NCBI RefSeq assembly: GCF_900115005.1
Contig: NZ_FOUY01000043.1
Location: 1-48,422 of the forward strand
Reading direction: 5' to 3'
Length of the DNA: 48,422 nucleotides
Origin: Pseudonocardia ammonioxydans
Lineage (GTDB): Bacteria > Actinomycetota > Actinomycetes > Mycobacteriales > Pseudonocardiaceae
Every line of letters begins with the position of its first letter. The first letter of the stretch is position 1. Below are positions 17,011 through 23,918 of this stretch, one piece after another. The notes beneath the pieces are model-generated. The model was given only the letters and a program-made list of their open reading frames with translations, ran no database searches and was not told the DNA's origin. Position numbers and translations under genes: made by a program.

Positions 17011-18149
17011 GCCGTCACGGTCCCCGCGACCTTGCTGACCGGCTCGGACAGGGCGTCGACGGCGGCGGTCATCTTCCGGACGTCGTCCGGGGTCAGCTCG
17101 GTGTAGAGCACGTAGCCGTCGCCGGCGCGGTAGCCCTGCAGCAGGGTGTCGAGGGCGTCGAAGCGCTCGTCGAGCACCGGGCCGAGCGCCGGGTCCTTGG
17201 CGTCGATCACCGGCCGCAGCGCCGCGACCGCCGCCTGCGAACCCTCCACGTTGGCCTGGAAGTCCCACAGGTCGGTGTGCGAGTAGCGGTCCTCCTCACC
17301 GGTGATCTTGCCGGTGGCGACCTCGTCGAGGAGCTCCTTCGCGCCGTTCGCCAGCTGCACCGGGGTGAGCTCGACGGTCGTCGTCCGGTCCGCGAGATCG
17401 CCGATGTCGGCCACGAGCCGGTCGGCGATCGCCGGGGAGTCCGGCTGCAGCCCGGTCACCCACAGGTCCTTCTCCAGGCGGTGGTAGCCGGTGAACGGCA
17501 CGCCGGGGTCGCGCTCGTCGTCCTCCCGGCCGTCGATCTTCGGGTCGATGTCGCCGAAGGACTCGGCGACCGGCTCGATCCGCTCCCAGTAGGTGCGTGC
17601 CACCGGGTACAGGGCCTTGGCCTGCTCCACGTCGCCGGCCGTGACCGCGTCGGCGAACTCCTGGGTCTTCGGGACCAGCTCCCCGACCTGGGAGGCGACG
17701 TAGCGGGAGTAGCCGGCGGTGGCCTCGGCGAGCCGGGCGTCGCCGTCGGTGGACCGGGCGACCGAGCCGGTCACGGTGAACGGTGCCCGGATGCCCTCAC
17801 CGGACATTCCGGGCTTGCAGGCGGTGGTGTACGGCCCGCCGTCGGGGACCTCGACGATCAGGTCGCGGGACAGTCCGGGGCCGATGTTCTCGACCTCGCC
17901 CATGATCCGGTCGCCGGTGCCGTAGAGGTAGAACTCGGTGACCTTCGACCCGGCGTTGGTGACCCGGAAGGTGATGGTCCCGGCGGGCGCCTGGGCGGCG
18001 GAGACCTCGCACGCGGTGTCGGTGCCGGTCACCGTGATCGGCCCGGGGCCACCGCCGGCGTCCGGTGCGGTGGACGTGCAGCCGGCCAGGACGGCGGCGG
18101 TGAGGGCGAGGGACGCGAGGCCGGCGGCCGTGCGCGGGTGCGGGGACAT
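17007..18149 (-). CDS. efeO: EfeO: periplasmic iron-binding lipoprotein
   Basis: 380-residue EfeO. A signal peptide ends in the lipobox V-L-A-G-C (Cys 24). A cupredoxin-like N-terminal domain (about 38-130, with I-T-F-R-V-T-N-A-G-S-K-V-T-E-F-Y) is followed by the helical M75 peptidase-like domain with the metal motif H-x-x-E in G-Y-H-R-L-E-K-D-L-W. It captures iron outside the membrane for EfeU. A GCAGGAG ribosome site precedes the ATG. Second gene of efeUOB, with 13 bp to efeU upstream and a 4-base overlap with efeB downstream. Confidence 0.95.
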   Translation of the reverse strand: MSPHPRTAAGLASLALTAAVLAGCTSTAPDAGGGPGPITVTGTDTACEVSAAQAPAGTITFRVTNAGSKVTEFYLYGTGDRIMGEVENIGPGLSRDLIVEVPDGGPYTTACKPGMSGEGIRAPFTVTGSVARSTDGDARLAEATAGYSRYVASQVGELVPKTQEFADAVTAGDVEQAKALYPVARTYWERIEPVAESFGDIDPKIDGREDDERDPGVPFTGYHRLEKDLWVTGLQPDSPAIADRLVADIGDLADRTTTVELTPVQLANGAKELLDEVATGKITGEEDRYSHTDLWDFQANVEGSQAAVAALRPVIDAKDPALGPVLDERFDALDTLLQGYRAGDGYVLYTELTPDDVRKMTAAVDALSEPVSKVAGTVTA

Positions 18150-18162
18150 GGTTCTCCTGCGG

Positions 18163-18990
18163 TTACGGGGTGGTGGGGGCGCGGCGCGCGGGACGGCGGG
18201 CCGGGCGCAGGAACAGCGCCAGGACCACCACGACGTAGACCGTCCAGACGACGGCCTCGAGCACGGTCGTCCGCGGGGAGAAGTTGAAGATCCCCTTCAG
18301 CAGCGTGCCGTACCAGGAGTCGGGCGGGACGGCCGCGCTGACGTCGAAGGCCAGTGTGGTCAGGCCGGGTAGGATCCCGGCCTCCTGCAGGTCGTGCACG
18401 CCGTAGGCGAGGATGCCGGCGGCGACGAAGATCAGCAGGAAGCCGGTGACGGTGAAGAACCGGCCCAGGTCGAGCCGCAGTGCCCCGCGGTAGATCAGGT
18501 ACGCGATGACGACCGCGACCGCGAGCCCGATCAGGAACCCGGCCAGCGGGCCCGCGGTCCCGCCCGCGGCCTGCGCGGCGGCGAACAGCAGGACCGCGGT
18601 CTCCAACCCCTCCCGGCCGACGGCCAGCGCGGCCATCACGACGACCGCCCACGGGCCCATCGCGACGGCCGCATCGAGCCTGCCCTCGAGCTCGGCCGAC
18701 AGCGTCCGGCCGTGCGAGCGCATCCAGAAGATCATCCAGGTGACGAAGCCGACGGCGACGATCGACAGCGACCCACCGAGGGCCTCCTGTGCCTCGAACG
18801 TCAGTGCCTGCCGGGTCAGGGTGAGCCCGAGCGTGACGCCGATGCTGACCGCGACCGCGAGCCCGACCCCGAGCCACACCCGCGGCAGCTCCGCGCGGCG
18901 GCCGGTGCGGACCAGGAACGCGACGAGGATCGCCACCACGAGCGCGGCCTCGAGCCCCTCGCGGAGCCCGATCAGCGCGTTTCCGAACAT
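18163..18990 (-). CDS. efeU: EfeU: iron permease (FTR1 family)
   Basis: 275-residue integral membrane permease with about seven membrane segments. Two R-E-G-L-E motifs, G-L-R-E-G-L-E-A-A-L near residues 8-17 and V-G-R-E-G-L-E-T-A-V near 124, are the iron-translocating sites of the FTR1/OFeT family. It imports iron supplied by EfeO and EfeB. First gene of the operon, with an iron box about 70-85 bp upstream of the ATG (19058-19076), so iron repression is expected. The frame reads through intact, unlike the frameshifted E. coli K-12 gene. Confidence 0.95.
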   Translation of the reverse strand: MFGNALIGLREGLEAALVVAILVAFLVRTGRRAELPRVWLGVGLAVAVSIGVTLGLTLTRQALTFEAQEALGGSLSIVAVGFVTWMIFWMRSHGRTLSAELEGRLDAAVAMGPWAVVVMAALAVGREGLETAVLLFAAAQAAGGTAGPLAGFLIGLAVAVVIAYLIYRGALRLDLGRFFTVTGFLLIFVAAGILAYGVHDLQEAGILPGLTTLAFDVSAAVPPDSWYGTLLKGIFNFSPRTTVLEAVVWTVYVVVVLALFLRPARRPARRAPTTP

Positions 18991-19057
18991 GACGCGGGTC
19001 CTTCCCGACCTCGTGCCGATGACGGCAGACGCGCGGCAAGGGTGCGCTGCCCAGCGC

Positions 19058-19076
19058 GAAGGCTAGCCTCGGCTAT
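19058..19076 (-). promoter_or_regulatory. Second iron box, upstream of efeUOB
   Basis: GAAGGCTAGCCTCGGCTAT matches about 12 of 19 positions of the palindromic iron-box consensus, with the central AGGCTAGCCT-like core intact. It is weaker than the box at 2018 but correctly placed before efeU. Confidence 0.55.
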
Positions 19077-19166
19077 GGGGTGCCGGAAGGGCCGTGTCGG
19101 CTTTGCGGTCGAAGAGGCCCGAGCAGGCGCGGAGTCCGCTTCGCCCCAGGTCAGGACTTTCGGCGC

Positions 19167-19236
19167 GGACGGTCAGCCGCGAAGGGTCAGCCGCGGGCGG
19201 TCAGCCGCGGACGGTCAGGGGCGGAGCGTCAGGGAC
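19167..19236. repeat. Five tandem copies of a 14-bp repeat
   Basis: Units begin at 19167, 19181, 19195, 19209 and 19223. The first three end in GGTCAGCCGC and the last two have drifted (GGTCAGGGGC, CGTCAGGGAC). The block runs into the last codons of the TPR gene and lies upstream of the efeU iron box region. Confidence 0.7.
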
Positions 19237-19645
19237 GGTCGCCGATGACCGCGATCCGGGCCCGCACCTCGCCGAGCGCCTCCTGGTACTCGGGCCGCGG
19301 GTCCATCGCCACGGCCATCTTCAGCTGGGTCTCGGCCTCGGACAGCCGTCCCTGGCGCTGCAGGGTCCGGCCGAGCGCGAACCGGGCGTAGTGATCGGCC
19401 GGGTCGATCTCGATCACCAGCGTGAACTCGTCCTCGGCCCGGCGTAGCTGCGCGGAGTCGAGGTAGGCGCGCCCGGCGAGCAGGTGCACCGAGGCGTCCG
19501 GCGGGTCGTCCGGGTCCCCGGCGGCGAGGACGGAGCCGAGTGCGTCGAGCGCCTCGAGCGGGCGGCGCCGGGAGAGCAGCTCCTCGGCACGCCGGAACGC
19601 GGCGATCGGGTCCGAGGAGTGTGCGCGTCGACTGCTCATGGTCAT
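19229..19645 (-). CDS. Small tetratricopeptide-repeat protein
   Basis: About 138 residues, with two to three TPR-like helix pairs (A-F-R-R-A-E-E-L-L-S-R-R-R-P-L-E-A-L-D-A-L, then A-E-D-E-F-T-L-V-I-E-I-D-P-A-D-H-Y-A-R-F-A-L-G-R and L-S-E-A-E-T-Q-L-K-M-A-V-A-M-D-P). TPRs mediate protein-protein contacts, and no catalytic motif or membrane segment is seen. ATG 19645 or 19639 can start it; neither has a strong ribosome site. It lies between efeUOB and eno, reading toward efeU, and its 3' end overlaps the last tandem repeat. The specific partner is unknown. Confidence 0.8.
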   Translation of the reverse strand: MTMSSRRAHSSDPIAAFRRAEELLSRRRPLEALDALGSVLAAGDPDDPPDASVHLLAGRAYLDSAQLRRAEDEFTLVIEIDPADHYARFALGRTLQRQGRLSEAETQLKMAVAMDPRPEYQEALGEVRARIAVIGDRP

Positions 19646-19732
19646 TCCCACGTTAGGTGGCATTCGCGCGCGACGCGAGGCTCATCCGGAGACGGGCGTC
19701 GCAGCACCGCCCGCGGACCGGGGGTGGGTGAC

Positions 19733-19738
19733 TACGCT
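19733..19738 (+). promoter_or_regulatory. Candidate -10 element of eno
   Basis: TACGCT lies about 38 nt before the eno start, leaving a short leader that carries the AGGAG ribosome site at 19767-19771. The -35 is not clear. Confidence 0.4.
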
Positions 19739-19776
19739 GCCCCCCGGACGAGACCCCCATGAGAACAGGAGCCACG

Positions 19777-21072
19777 GTGGCGGTCATCGAGCAGGTCGGG
19801 GCACGCGAGATCCTCGATTCGCGGGGCAACCCGACGGTGGAGGTCGAGGTCGCACTGGACGACGGCACGCTGGCCCGTGCCGCGGTCCCGTCGGGCGCCT
19901 CGACCGGGGAGCACGAGGCCGTCGAGCTGCGCGACGGCGACAAGAAGCGGTACGGCGGCAAGGGCGTCGAGAAGGCCGTCGCGGCGGTCCTCGACGAGAT
20001 CGGCCCGGAGCTGGTCGGGGTCGAGGCGGTCGACCAGCGGCTGGTCGACCAGCGGCTGGTGGACCTCGACGGCACCCCGGACAAGTCGAAGTTCGGCGCG
20101 AACGCGCTGCTCGGGGTCTCGCTGGCGGTCGCGAAGGCCGGCGCCGAGTCGTCCGGCCTGGAGCTGTTCCGCTACGTCGGCGGCTCCAACGCGCACGTGC
20201 TGCCGGTGCCGATGATGAACATCCTCAACGGTGGTGCGCACGCCGACACCTCCGTCGACGTGCAGGAGTTCATGATCGCGCCGATCGGTGCGGAGACCTT
20301 CCGCGAGGCGCTGCGCTGGGGTGCGGAGGTCTACCACGCCCTGAAGTCCGAGCTGAAGGACAAGGGCCTCTCGACCGGCCTCGGCGACGAGGGCGGGTTC
20401 GCCCCGGACGTCAAGGGCGGCACCCGCGGGGCGCTGGACCTCATCGCCGCCGCGGTGCAGCGGGCCGGCTACACCCTCGGCACCGACGTCGTGCTGGCCC
20501 TCGACGTCGCGGCCACCGAGTTCCACTCCGACGGCAAGTACGCGTTCGAGGGCAAGAAGCTGTCCGCGGACAAGCTCGCCGAGGTGTGGAGCGAGCTCGT
20601 CGGCGCCTACCCGCTGGTGTCCATCGAGGACCCGCTGGACGAGAACGACTGGGACGGCTGGGTGTCGCTGACCGAGTCGCTCGGCGACAAGGTCCAGCTG
20701 GTCGGCGACGACCTGTTCGTCACCAACCCGGAGCGCCTCGAGGACGGCATCGGCCGCGGCGCCGCCAACGCGCTGCTGGTGAAGGTCAACCAGATCGGCA
20801 CGCTGTCGGAGACGCTCGATGCGGTGACGATGGCGCACAACTCCGGCTACCGCTGCATGATGAGCCACCGTTCCGGGGAGACCGAGGACGTGACCATCGC
20901 CGACCTCGCCGTCGCCACCGGCTGTGGCCAGATCAAGACCGGTGCCCCGGCGCGCTCCGAGCGGGTGGCGAAGTACAACCAGCTGCTGCGCATCGAGGAG
21001 CTGCTCGGCGACGCGGCCCGCTACAACGGTGAGCTGGCGTTCCCGCGCTACCAGGTCCCCGGGCAGGGCTAA
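19777..21072 (+). CDS. eno: Enolase (phosphopyruvate hydratase)
   Basis: 431-residue glycolytic enolase converting 2-phosphoglycerate to phosphoenolpyruvate with two magnesium ions. All family signatures are visible: A-R-E-I-L-D-S-R-G-N-P-T, S-G-A-S-T-G-E-H-E-A, N-G-G-A-H-A-D, G-L-G-D-E-G-G-F-A-P, S-I-E-D-P-L-D-E, G-D-D-L-F-V-T-N, L-L-V-K-V-N-Q-I-G-T and S-H-R-S-G-E-T-E-D. GTG 19777 (V-A-V-I-E-Q-V-G-A-R-E) is preferred over ATG 19759, because AGGAG sits 5 nt before it and other actinobacterial enolases begin here. A local DNA repeat gives D-Q-R-L-V-D-Q-R-L-V-D, which aligns with the family and is not an insertion. It sits in the lytic transglycosylase-eno-ftsB order. Confidence 0.98.
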   Translation: MAVIEQVGAREILDSRGNPTVEVEVALDDGTLARAAVPSGASTGEHEAVELRDGDKKRYGGKGVEKAVAAVLDEIGPELVGVEAVDQRLVDQRLVDLDGTPDKSKFGANALLGVSLAVAKAGAESSGLELFRYVGGSNAHVLPVPMMNILNGGAHADTSVDVQEFMIAPIGAETFREALRWGAEVYHALKSELKDKGLSTGLGDEGGFAPDVKGGTRGALDLIAAAVQRAGYTLGTDVVLALDVAATEFHSDGKYAFEGKKLSADKLAEVWSELVGAYPLVSIEDPLDENDWDGWVSLTESLGDKVQLVGDDLFVTNPERLEDGIGRGAANALLVKVNQIGTLSETLDAVTMAHNSGYRCMMSHRSGETEDVTIADLAVATGCGQIKTGAPARSERVAKYNQLLRIEELLGDAARYNGELAFPRYQVPGQG

Positions 21073-21082
21073 GTCTCCGGAT

Positions 21083-21118
21083 CGGGTGCCGTGTCGGATC
21101 GACTCGGCGCGGCACCCG
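21083..21118 (+). terminator. Hairpin terminator of eno
   Basis: CGGGTGCCG (21083-21091) and CGGCACCCG (21110-21118) form a perfect 9-bp stem beginning 10 nt after the eno stop. The 18-nt loop has further pairing possibilities. Confidence 0.6.
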
Positions 21119-21222
21119 GACCGCCGCCCGATCGGGCGGCATCCTGGGGTGGTCGTGCACGCAGCGGTACCGCCGCCGGGTGGCTCCGGGACCCGGCCGC
21201 CCCGACCGGACGAGGAGGACGC

Positions 21223-21825
21223 ATGGCCGACAGGCGCGGGCGTAGCCGTGACACGCGGGCGCGTGCCTCCGGGACCGGCCGCGCCCGTACGGCGGCCAAG
21301 CCGCGCACCGCGCCGTCCCGCTCGGCGAGCACCCGCTCGGAGCGCTCCCGCGACGCGCCGGCGCGGTCGCGCCCGGCCGGTCCGGCGCCGGCGCGGCCCC
21401 GGCTGACCCGGGCCCGCTCGCGGGCCGGGGAGGTCGTGGCCCGGACGACCGGGATGCTCGGCCTGTCGTCGACCAAGCGGGCCGCGATCCTGGCGCTGGT
21501 GGTGTGCGCGCTGGCGCTGACCGTCGCCGTCCCGCTGCACAACTTCGTGTCCCAGCGCCAGGAGCTCGCGGCGGTGTCCGAGCAGCAGCAGGCGCTGGAG
21601 GCCGACGTGGCCCGGCTGGCCGCGGACCGGGCCCGGCTCTCCGACCCGGCCGAGGTCCAGGCGCAGGCCCGCACCCGGCTCGGCATGGTGCAGCCGGGGG
21701 AGACCCCCTACATCGTGCAGTTCCCGGCCCCACCGGCGCCGGAGACGTTCGACGGCCAGGCCGAGCCCGGCGTCCCGTGGTTCCACACCCTGTGGGACGA
21801 CGTCTCGGGCGAACCGCGACGATGA
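21223..21825 (+). CDS. FtsB/DivIC-type septum formation initiator protein
   Basis: 200-residue single-pass division protein (equivalent of Rv1024). A basic, Arg/Ser/Ala-rich cytoplasmic tail of about 80 residues is followed by one membrane segment (A-A-I-L-A-L-V-V-C-A-L-A-L-T-V-A-V). Outside is a coiled coil (Q-R-Q-E-L-A-A-V-S-E-Q-Q-Q-A-L-E-A-D-V-A-R-L) and the A-R-T-R-L-G-M-V-Q-P-G-E-T-P-Y motif of the family. It would bridge FtsL/FtsQ in the divisome. ATG 21223 follows GAGGAGG, and the longer upstream ORF is rejected. The next gene begins a few bases after the stop. Confidence 0.92.
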   Translation: MADRRGRSRDTRARASGTGRARTAAKPRTAPSRSASTRSERSRDAPARSRPAGPAPARPRLTRARSRAGEVVARTTGMLGLSSTKRAAILALVVCALALTVAVPLHNFVSQRQELAAVSEQQQALEADVARLAADRARLSDPAEVQAQARTRLGMVQPGETPYIVQFPAPPAPETFDGQAEPGVPWFHTLWDDVSGEPRR

Positions 21826-21829
21826 ACCG

Positions 21830-22384
21830 GTGAGTGACGAACGGGCGCCCGATGAACGGGTGAGCGCTGCGCAGGACCACCGTCCCCCCGGCCTGGAGGC
21901 CGGGCCCGTCTCCCAGGGCGACCTCGACGCCGTCGCCCGCCAGCTCGGGCGCGCCCCGCGCGGGATCCTGGCGGTGGGCTACCGCTGCCCGTCCGGGCAC
22001 CCGACGGTGGTGCAGACCGCGCCGCGGCTGCCGGACGGCACCCCGTTCCCGACGCTGTACTACCTGACCTGCGCCCGGTTGACGTCCCGGATCGGGACCC
22101 TGGAGGCCGAGGGCCGGATGCGCGAGATGCAGGACCGGCTCGCCCTCGACGCCGACCTCGCCCGGCGCTACCGGGCCGCGCACGAGGCCTACCTGGCCGA
22201 GCGGGACGCGATCGAGCCGCTGCCCACCCACCCGGACGTCACGGCCGGAGGCATGCCGGACCGGGTCAAGTGCCTGCACGTGCACGTCGCGCACGCCCTG
22301 GCCGCCGGGTCCGGGGTGAACCCGTTCGGCGACGAGGCGCTCGCCGAGATCGGCGCGTGGTGGCGCGGCGGGGACTGCGGCTGA
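21830..22384 (+). CDS. DUF501 family protein
   Basis: 184-residue DUF501 protein (equivalent of Rv1025), of unknown function but invariably near eno and ppx in Actinobacteria. Conserved pieces are Q-L-G-R-A-P-R-G-I-L-A-V-G-Y-R-C-P-x-G-H-P-x-V-V, F-P-T-L-Y-Y-L-T-C, G-G-M-P-x-R-V-K-C-L-H and H-A-L-A-A-G-x-G-x-N-P-F-G-D. Four conserved Cys/His positions hint at metal or cofactor binding, which is not proven. GTG 21830 begins 5 bases after the FtsB-like stop, so the two are probably co-transcribed. The expected ppx neighbour is displaced about 3.3 kb downstream by three inserted minus-strand genes. Confidence 0.93.
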   Translation: MSDERAPDERVSAAQDHRPPGLEAGPVSQGDLDAVARQLGRAPRGILAVGYRCPSGHPTVVQTAPRLPDGTPFPTLYYLTCARLTSRIGTLEAEGRMREMQDRLALDADLARRYRAAHEAYLAERDAIEPLPTHPDVTAGGMPDRVKCLHVHVAHALAAGSGVNPFGDEALAEIGAWWRGGDCG

Positions 22385-22430
22385 ACGCCGCCACCCCGTA
22401 CCCCGGTTTGCCGGGCCGGGTCGTCGTGGG

Positions 22431-23030
22431 TCACGCGCTCACGTGGTGGAACTCGCTCTGTGTGGAGCTGCGGGCCGGGAAGTCGAAGCCGCGGTCGCCG
22501 GCCGTGAGCGCGAAGCGGTTGACCCGCCCGGGATAGGCGGGGGAGCCGAGCACCGGCGACAGCACGGTGTCGACGAGCTGTGTGGGGTTCCCGTTCGGGG
22601 ACCGCTGGCCCTCCACCTCGCCCTCGAACCGGCCCCCGACACGGACCTTGCCGGTGCCCTCGGCGACGTCGAACTCGATCGGCGCCCGCTCGACCGCGAC
22701 GACCTCGCCGACCAGGTCCGCCAGATCGGCCAGCGGCCCGCCGAGCCGGCCGGTGAACGCGGCGAGCAGTGCCTGCTCCTGCCGCGGGGAGGCGTGGTCG
22801 TCGACCACGACGAGCAGGCGGACGTCGCCGTCGAGGGCGTTGCCGGGCACGTGCCCGACGAACCCCATGTTCAGCCCCGCGACCTCGACCCCGTCGACGT
22901 GGCCGCTGTCGAAGTGGAACACCCAGGTGAAGTTGCAGGTGCCCCCGTCGGGGTCGTCGCCGCCCCAGCACGGGCAGTAGACCGCGCAGCTGCAGATCTC
23001 GCACAGGCGTCCCCGGATGTCGTATCCCAT
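22431..23030 (-). CDS. DUF1326 protein with cysteine-rich N-terminal metal-site motif
   Basis: 199-residue DUF1326 protein. The N-terminus C-E-I-C-S-C-A-V-Y-C-P-C-W places five Cys at residues 10, 13, 15, 19 and 21, with another in G-T-C-N-F, which strongly suggests a metal or cluster site. The remainder is a beta-rich fold typical of the domain. There is no signal peptide or membrane segment, so it is probably cytoplasmic. AAGGGG precedes the ATG. It lies 56 bp downstream of the DUF2182 membrane gene on the same strand. These two families are known to be neighbours in many genomes and are suspected of copper or other metal handling, but the function is not established. Confidence 0.85.
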   Translation of the reverse strand: MGYDIRGRLCEICSCAVYCPCWGGDDPDGGTCNFTWVFHFDSGHVDGVEVAGLNMGFVGHVPGNALDGDVRLLVVVDDHASPRQEQALLAAFTGRLGGPLADLADLVGEVVAVERAPIEFDVAEGTGKVRVGGRFEGEVEGQRSPNGNPTQLVDTVLSPVLGSPAYPGRVNRFALTAGDRGFDFPARSSTQSEFHHVSA

Positions 23031-23086
23031 GACCGTCCCCTTCCGTGCCGGTGTTCGGCGATGCCGCGTGTCGTTCGGTCGTGTGG

Positions 23087-23860
23087 TCAGTGCAGGTGTG
23101 CCGGCGGGCCGGTGCCAACCAGTGCGACGGCGATCCCGGCCAGCAGCAGGACGACCCCGACCGGCCGCACGAGCCGCCTGCCCCAGCGGGCGGTCTTCTC
23201 GGCGACCATCACCGCGGTCAGCCCGAGCATCCACACCAGGTCGGCGACGCCGGTGGCGAACATGATCAGCATCAGCGCCCAGCAGCAGCCCAGGCAGGAC
23301 AGCGCGTGCCGGGTGCCGACCGACCACGCGCCGGCCACCCCCCGGCGGTAGCGGGTGAAGAGGAACGCGGCGGGGTCGCGACAGAGGGTCAGGCAGCGTT
23401 GCTTGAGCGGGGTGAACTGGAACGTGCCGGCCAGCAGGAGCGCTGCGGCCAGGCCGATGCCGTGCGGGACCTGGTGGAGCAGCGGCGCGATGGCGACGAG
23501 CAGGACCAGCGCCACGACGGCGAACCCGAGCCAGACCGCGAGGTAGGCGGCGAAGAACGCGGCGCGGACCGGGCCCGCTGCGTCCTGCCGGCTGCTCACC
23601 ACGGTGAACATCCGCGCCATCGGCACGGTCGTCGGCAGCATCATCGCGGCGACCATCACCAGCCACCCGCCGGTGAAGAGCACCAGGGCCGCCGGGCGCA
23701 GCGGGCCGGCTGCCAGACCGGCCACCGCCTCGGCGGGATGGGCGGGGTGGGCGCCCGGGACGATCTCCAGCGCGAGCAGCGCCACCCAGCCGGCGGCCGT
23801 CAGCGACCAGAGGAGCGGCGCGGGATCGCGCCGGGCGGAGACCTGACCGGTGGTGGGCAC
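23087..23860 (-). CDS. DUF2182 polytopic membrane protein with Cys pairs
   Basis: 257-residue membrane protein with about six to seven hydrophobic segments. The DUF2182 signatures are G-G-W-L-V-M-V-A-A-M-M-L-P-T-T-V-P-M, F-T-P-L-K-Q-R-C-L-T-L-C-R and A-L-S-C-L-G-C-C-W-A-L-M. The CxxxC and CxxCC motifs, Met-rich helix and His residues would suit soft-metal transfer across the membrane (inference; members are annotated as metal-binding or copper-related). GTG 23860 is the start. It is first in a two-gene unit with DUF1326 downstream, inserted between DUF501 and ppx of the housekeeping block. Confidence 0.85.
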   Translation of the reverse strand: MPTTGQVSARRDPAPLLWSLTAAGWVALLALEIVPGAHPAHPAEAVAGLAAGPLRPAALVLFTGGWLVMVAAMMLPTTVPMARMFTVVSSRQDAAGPVRAAFFAAYLAVWLGFAVVALVLLVAIAPLLHQVPHGIGLAAALLLAGTFQFTPLKQRCLTLCRDPAAFLFTRYRRGVAGAWSVGTRHALSCLGCCWALMLIMFATGVADLVWMLGLTAVMVAEKTARWGRRLVRPVGVVLLLAGIAVALVGTGPPAHLH

Positions 23861-23918
23861 CCGCCGATGCTGGCGGCCGGACCGTTCCCGAATCGTTCCG
23901 CGGCCCGGCCGGCGACCC

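Noticed and set aside
17011..17268. Extended EfeB N-terminus
   Set aside because: It lies antisense-like over efeO; the Tat signal begins at the ATG overlapping the efeO stop.
19167..19236. CRISPR-like array
   Set aside because: Units are contiguous 14-mers with no spacers and no cas genes nearby.
20026..20075. Possible in-frame duplication inside eno
   Set aside because: The repeated D-Q-R-L-V-D aligns without insertion to the usual enolase sequence at this place.
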